From: an uncultured Sutterella sp.
GTDB taxonomy: Bacteria > Pseudomonadota > Gammaproteobacteria > Burkholderiales > Burkholderiaceae_F
Direction of reading: 5' to 3'
Assembly: GCA_900770335.1 (NCBI GenBank)
Contig: CAAGKD010000077.1
Span: 1-16,946 of the forward strand
DNA length: 16,946 bases
Shown here: piece by piece, positions 14,582 to 16,946 of the stretch
Layout: every line of letters begins with the position of its first letter
Numbering within the stretch: position 1 is the first letter of the stretch
The notes under the pieces: generated by a model
The model's input: only the letters and a program-made list of their open reading frames with translations
What the model was told of the DNA's origin: nothing
Databases searched by the model: none
Made by a program: the position numbers and the translations under genes

Positions 14582-14622
14582 ATCCGGCCTCAGGACCCCT
14601 GAAGGGAGCCCGTCGGCCGGAT
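14582..14622. repeat. nested inverted repeat in ihfB 3' region
   Basis: ATCCGGCC (14582-14589) and GGCCGGAT (14615-14622) are perfect 8-bp arms enclosing TCAGG-ACC-CCTGA (14590-14602). It stands between the ihfB stop and its terminator. No T run follows on the minus strand, so it may stabilise the mRNA end. Confidence 0.55.
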
Positions 14623-14634
14623 TGCCGGAAGCAA

Positions 14635-14943
14635 TCAAAGCCTGGATTCGCGGCTCGCGTTCACGCGTTCACGAAGGCTCTTTCCAGCCTTGAAGAACAC
14701 CGTGTAGCGAGCACGGACAGCAACGGCCGAACCGTCCTGAGGATTGCGGCCGACGCGCTCGGGCCTGTACTTCAGGCCGAACGAGCCGAAGCCGCGAATC
14801 TCGATGCGGCTGCCGTCGACGAGGGTCTGGCTCATCGTGTCGATGATGACCGTCGCAGCGTCGATGCAGTCGCGCTCGCGGAACGTCGGGAGACGTTCGT
14901 AGAGCTCAGCGAGCAGTTCGGACTTTGTCATGGCTTCACCCAT
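14635..14943 (-). CDS. ihfB: integration host factor subunit beta
   Basis: With IHF-alpha this forms the nucleoid protein that bends DNA sharply at specific sites, acting in recombination, replication and transcription. The family body begins MTKSELLAELYERLP, continues with IEIRGFGSFGLKYRPERVGRNP (the proline that intercalates in DNA is in GRNP) and ends near FFKAGKSLRERVN. The ATG at 14943 is chosen because AGGAGG stands 5 bases ahead. It adds four residues (MGEA) before the usual MTKSEL, whose own ATG at 14931 has only a poor site. If the inner start is used, the protein has 98 residues instead of 102. It lies 20 bases after rpsA, as in many proteobacteria, so the two are co-transcribed. 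Confidence 0.95.
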   Translation of the reverse strand: MGEAMTKSELLAELYERLPTFRERDCIDAATVIIDTMSQTLVDGSRIEIRGFGSFGLKYRPERVGRNPQDGSAVAVRARYTVFFKAGKSLRERVNASRESRL

Positions 14944-14963
14944 GGTTGCCTCCTTCGCCTCGA

Positions 14964-16658
14964 TTACTTCTGCTCGAGCTTGGCCTTGAGCAGGGCGCCG
15001 AGGTTCGTCGTGCCGGTGGCGGAGCCCGCATCAGCGTTCACGCGGTCGAGAGCGACGCGGGCTTCAGCGGCGTCCTTGGCCTTGATGGAGAGCTGGATGC
15101 TGCGGTTCTTGCGGTCGAGGCTGACGATCGCAGCCTCGATCTCCTGGCCGACCGTGAGGACGGTGGAGGCGTCCTCGACGCGGTCCGTGGAGATCTCGGA
15201 GGCGCGGAGGTAGCCCTCGACGTCGTTGCCGAGGTCGATCACGGCGCCCTTGGCGTCAACGGACTTGACGGTGCCCTTGACGACAGCGCCCTTCTCGTGG
15301 GTGCTCGAGAACGTGCCGAACGGATCGCCGCCGAGCTGCTTGATGCCGAGGCTGATGCGCTCGCGGTCGGTGTCGATGGCGAGAACCATGGCCTCGACCT
15401 CGTCGCCCTTCTTGTACTGGCGGACGGCGTCCTCGCCGGACTCGTTCCAGGAAAGGTCGGAGAGGTGCACGAGGCCGTCGATGCCGCCGGGCAGGCCGAT
15501 GAACACGCCGAAGTCGGTGATCGACTTGATCTGGCCCTGGACGCGGTCGCCCTTCTTGTGGGACTGGGCGAACTCATCCCAGGGATTCGGCTTGCACTGC
15601 TTCATGCCGAGGCTGATGCGGCGACGATCCTCGTCGATGTCGAGAACCATGACCTCGACCTCATCGCCGAGCTGAACGATCTTGCGCGGATCGACGTTCT
15701 TGTTCGTCCAATCCATCTCGGAGACGTGGACGAGACCTTCGATGCCGGCCTCGACCTCAACGAACGCACCGTAGTCGGTGATGTTCGTGACCTTGCCGAA
15801 GAGGCGCGTGCCCTTCGGGTAGCGGCGGGCGATGCCGATCCACGGATCCTCGCCGAGTTGCTTGAGGCCGAGGGAGACGCGGCACTTCTCCTTGTCGAAC
15901 TTGAGGACCTTGGCGGTGATCTCCTGGCCGACCTGGACGACTTCGCTCGGGTGGCGGACGCGGCGCCAGGCGAGGTCGGTGATGTGCAGCAGGCCGTCGA
16001 TGCCGCCGAGATCAACGAACGCACCGTAGTCGGTGATGTTCTTGACGATGCCCTGAACGATGGCGCCTTCCTGGAGCGTCTCGAGGAGCTTGGCGCGCTC
16101 TTCGCCCATGTTGGCCTCGACGACGGCGCGACGGGAGACGACGACGTTGTTGCGCTTGCGGTCGAGCTTGATGACCTTGAACTCGAACGTCTTGCCTTCG
16201 TACGGCGTCGTGTCCTTGACCGGACGGGTGTCGACGAGCGAACCCGGGAGGAAGGCGCGGATGCCGTTGGTCATGACGGTGAGGCCGCCCTTGACCTTGC
16301 CCGTGACCGTGCCGGTGACGAGCTCGCCGGACTCGAGCGCCTGCTCGAGGTTCATCCAGGCGGCGAGGCGCTTGGCCTTGTCACGCGAGAGGATCGTGTC
16401 GCCGTAGCCGTTCTCGACGGACTCGATGGCGACGGAAACGAAGTCGCCCGGCTTGACGGTCACTTCGCCGTGATCGTCCTTGAACTCCTCGATGGAGACA
16501 TAGGCTTCGTTCTTGAGGCCGGCGTTGACGACGACGACGTTGCGATCGACGCGGACGACTTCAGCGCTGATGACCTCACCCTGGCGCATTTCCTGGCTGG
16601 CAAGGCTCTGCTCAAAAAGCTCGGCGAAGGATTCGGGCTGGTTGGTTTCGTTGGACAT
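14964..16658 (-). CDS. rpsA: 30S ribosomal protein S1
   Basis: S1 binds mRNA on the small subunit and helps start translation on structured or poorly marked messages. It has 564 residues with six S1 domains at about 26-93, 112-178, 198-266, 282-352, 369-440 and 456-526. Domains 3-6 show the ITDYGAFVDL / ITDFGVFIGL type motif and the RxSLG ending. The start is the ATG at 16658 (MSNETNQPESFAELFEQSL); the frame stays open upstream, but that part is not family sequence. No Shine-Dalgarno precedes the start, which fits the known unusual initiation and autoregulation of rpsA in Escherichia coli. It lies between cmk and ihfB, the standard order. Confidence 0.98.
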   Translation of the reverse strand: MSNETNQPESFAELFEQSLASQEMRQGEVISAEVVRVDRNVVVVNAGLKNEAYVSIEEFKDDHGEVTVKPGDFVSVAIESVENGYGDTILSRDKAKRLAAWMNLEQALESGELVTGTVTGKVKGGLTVMTNGIRAFLPGSLVDTRPVKDTTPYEGKTFEFKVIKLDRKRNNVVVSRRAVVEANMGEERAKLLETLQEGAIVQGIVKNITDYGAFVDLGGIDGLLHITDLAWRRVRHPSEVVQVGQEITAKVLKFDKEKCRVSLGLKQLGEDPWIGIARRYPKGTRLFGKVTNITDYGAFVEVEAGIEGLVHVSEMDWTNKNVDPRKIVQLGDEVEVMVLDIDEDRRRISLGMKQCKPNPWDEFAQSHKKGDRVQGQIKSITDFGVFIGLPGGIDGLVHLSDLSWNESGEDAVRQYKKGDEVEAMVLAIDTDRERISLGIKQLGGDPFGTFSSTHEKGAVVKGTVKSVDAKGAVIDLGNDVEGYLRASEISTDRVEDASTVLTVGQEIEAAIVSLDRKNRSIQLSIKAKDAAEARVALDRVNADAGSATGTTNLGALLKAKLEQK

Positions 16659-16789
16659 TGTTGAAAATGTTGATTGCACGCCCGCAGGCCGCGGCAAGGA
16701 GTCATTCCTCGCTCGGGCGGGCGGAGTTGGTGAAAATGGCGCGGACCGGAATTGGCCCGCGGCCGAAGAAACAGGTATGTTACAGCAAC
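16659..16789 (-). promoter_or_regulatory. rpsA leader between cmk and rpsA
   Basis: These 131 bases hold two possible hairpins on the transcript: CGCGG(A)CC/GG(C)CCGCG around 16742-16763 with one mismatch, and CCGC/GCGG at 16682-16694. They are followed by an A/T-rich stretch (CAATCAACATTTTCAACA) up to the ATG. On the minus strand a TAACAT near 16785 or TAAGTT near 16792 might be -10 boxes; neither is strong. Translational autoregulation is inferred from the known behaviour of rpsA. Confidence 0.4.
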
Positions 16790-16946
16790 TTAGCGCACGA
16801 GTTGCCACCACTCAAGGACTTTTTTGACGACTTCGTCAATGCCCATCTCGCTCGTGTCGAGCTCCCAGGCGTCCGGGGCGGGCCGCAGCGGGGCCGCGGC
16901 GCGCTCGCGGTCGCGCCGGTCGCGCTCCTCGAGGTCGCGCGTGAGC
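16790..16946 (-). CDS. cmk: cytidylate kinase, C-terminal fragment (start beyond window)
   Basis: Cytidylate kinase phosphorylates CMP and dCMP to the diphosphates. Only the last 51 residues and the TAA stop are in the window. They read LTRDLEERDRRDRERAAAPL, then RPAPDAWELDTSEMGIDEVV and VLEWW. This matches the family's C-terminal part: the R-D-x-x-R-D stretch, A-P-L-x-P-A-x-D-A and the final helix. Position just upstream of rpsA supports the call. The gene is cut by the window edge, not truncated in the genome as far as can be seen. Confidence 0.93.
   Translation of the reverse strand, partial: LTRDLEERDRRDRERAAAPLRPAPDAWELDTSEMGIDEVVKKVLEWWQLVR

Larger units (their letters stand above)
14201..14634. 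other. gap between ihfB and porin, porin control region
   Basis: These 434 bases hold no recognisable gene. They contain the ihfB 3' hairpins (14531-14622) and a porin upstream region less GC-rich than its surroundings. Seen there are a direct repeat TTCGCCTGAA at 14284-14293 and 14491-14500, and a GCCTGAA/TTCAGGC inverted repeat at 14494-14518. The palindromes GAGAA-CGTT-TTCTC (14405-14418) and CTCAT-CA-ATGAG (14422-14433) are also present. A TATGAT at 14365-14360 (minus strand) is a possible porin -10 box without a good -35. Confidence 0.5.

Noticed and set aside
14201..14583. Possible lapA or other small gene upstream of the porin
   Set aside because: The 128-codon minus frame has no pair of membrane helices, includes the ihfB terminator and has poor codon pattern.
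15239..16060. Repeats in rpsA as a CRISPR or tandem repeat array
   Set aside because: The near-repeated segments are the S1 domains in frame, spaced about 80 codons and diverged; there are no spacers.
11759..16664. Long plus-strand open frames opposite lapB, the porin and rpsA
   Set aside because: The minus-strand genes have unmistakable family motifs; the plus-strand frames are Asp/Val/Leu/Ala-rich mirror images with no ribosome site or domain.

Overview
This window is a chromosomal, mostly housekeeping segment of a high-GC Gram-negative bacterium. The gene content and order point to a betaproteobacterium of the order Burkholderiales. The evidence is trxA next to rho, cmk-rpsA-ihfB in a row, a type B (zinc-free) L31, a Burkholderiales-style 'gram-negative porin', and a LapB with a rubredoxin-like end. 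A Sutterellaceae-like gut bacterium is a plausible guess, but the sequence alone does not settle the genus. No mobile element, CRISPR array, tRNA or rRNA was seen.

Layout, left end: dnaX (clamp-loader tau/gamma, C-terminal end off the window) and the 4.5S SRP RNA gene ffs lie on the minus strand. They are divergent from trxA and rho on the plus strand, which ends in a strong intrinsic terminator. Convergent to rho is hemC-hemD (minus strand, 4-bp stop/start overlap), encoding two successive steps of tetrapyrrole synthesis. Divergent from hemC is rpmE2 (L31), with a good sigma-70-type promoter, a structured leader, and a tiny upstream reading frame that overlaps the L31 start.

Middle: a plus-strand series follows the rpmE2 terminator. 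It consists of an ArnT/PMT-like membrane glycosyltransferase, a NorM-type MATE exporter and a radical SAM protein of the CSFDCIYC type, closed by a bidirectional terminator at about 10.5 kb.

Right end, all on the minus strand (read right to left): cmk (C-terminal end only), rpsA (six S1 domains), ihfB, an outer-membrane porin, lapB and htpX. Terminators follow ihfB, the porin and lapB, so this is a chain of short transcription units. LapB and HtpX both act in envelope quality control (LPS synthesis control and membrane proteolysis), and the porin is an envelope protein. rpsA, ihfB and cmk form a familiar core block. The usual lapA neighbour of lapB is not visible; the porin sits in its place.

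I found no clearly new multi-gene system. The second-look items are mostly regulatory and structural: structured leaders of rho, rpmE2, hemC and rpsA; perfect inverted repeats between genes; repeated motifs upstream of the porin; and apparent gene-order rearrangements (hemCD between rho and rpmE2; porin between ihfB and lapB).
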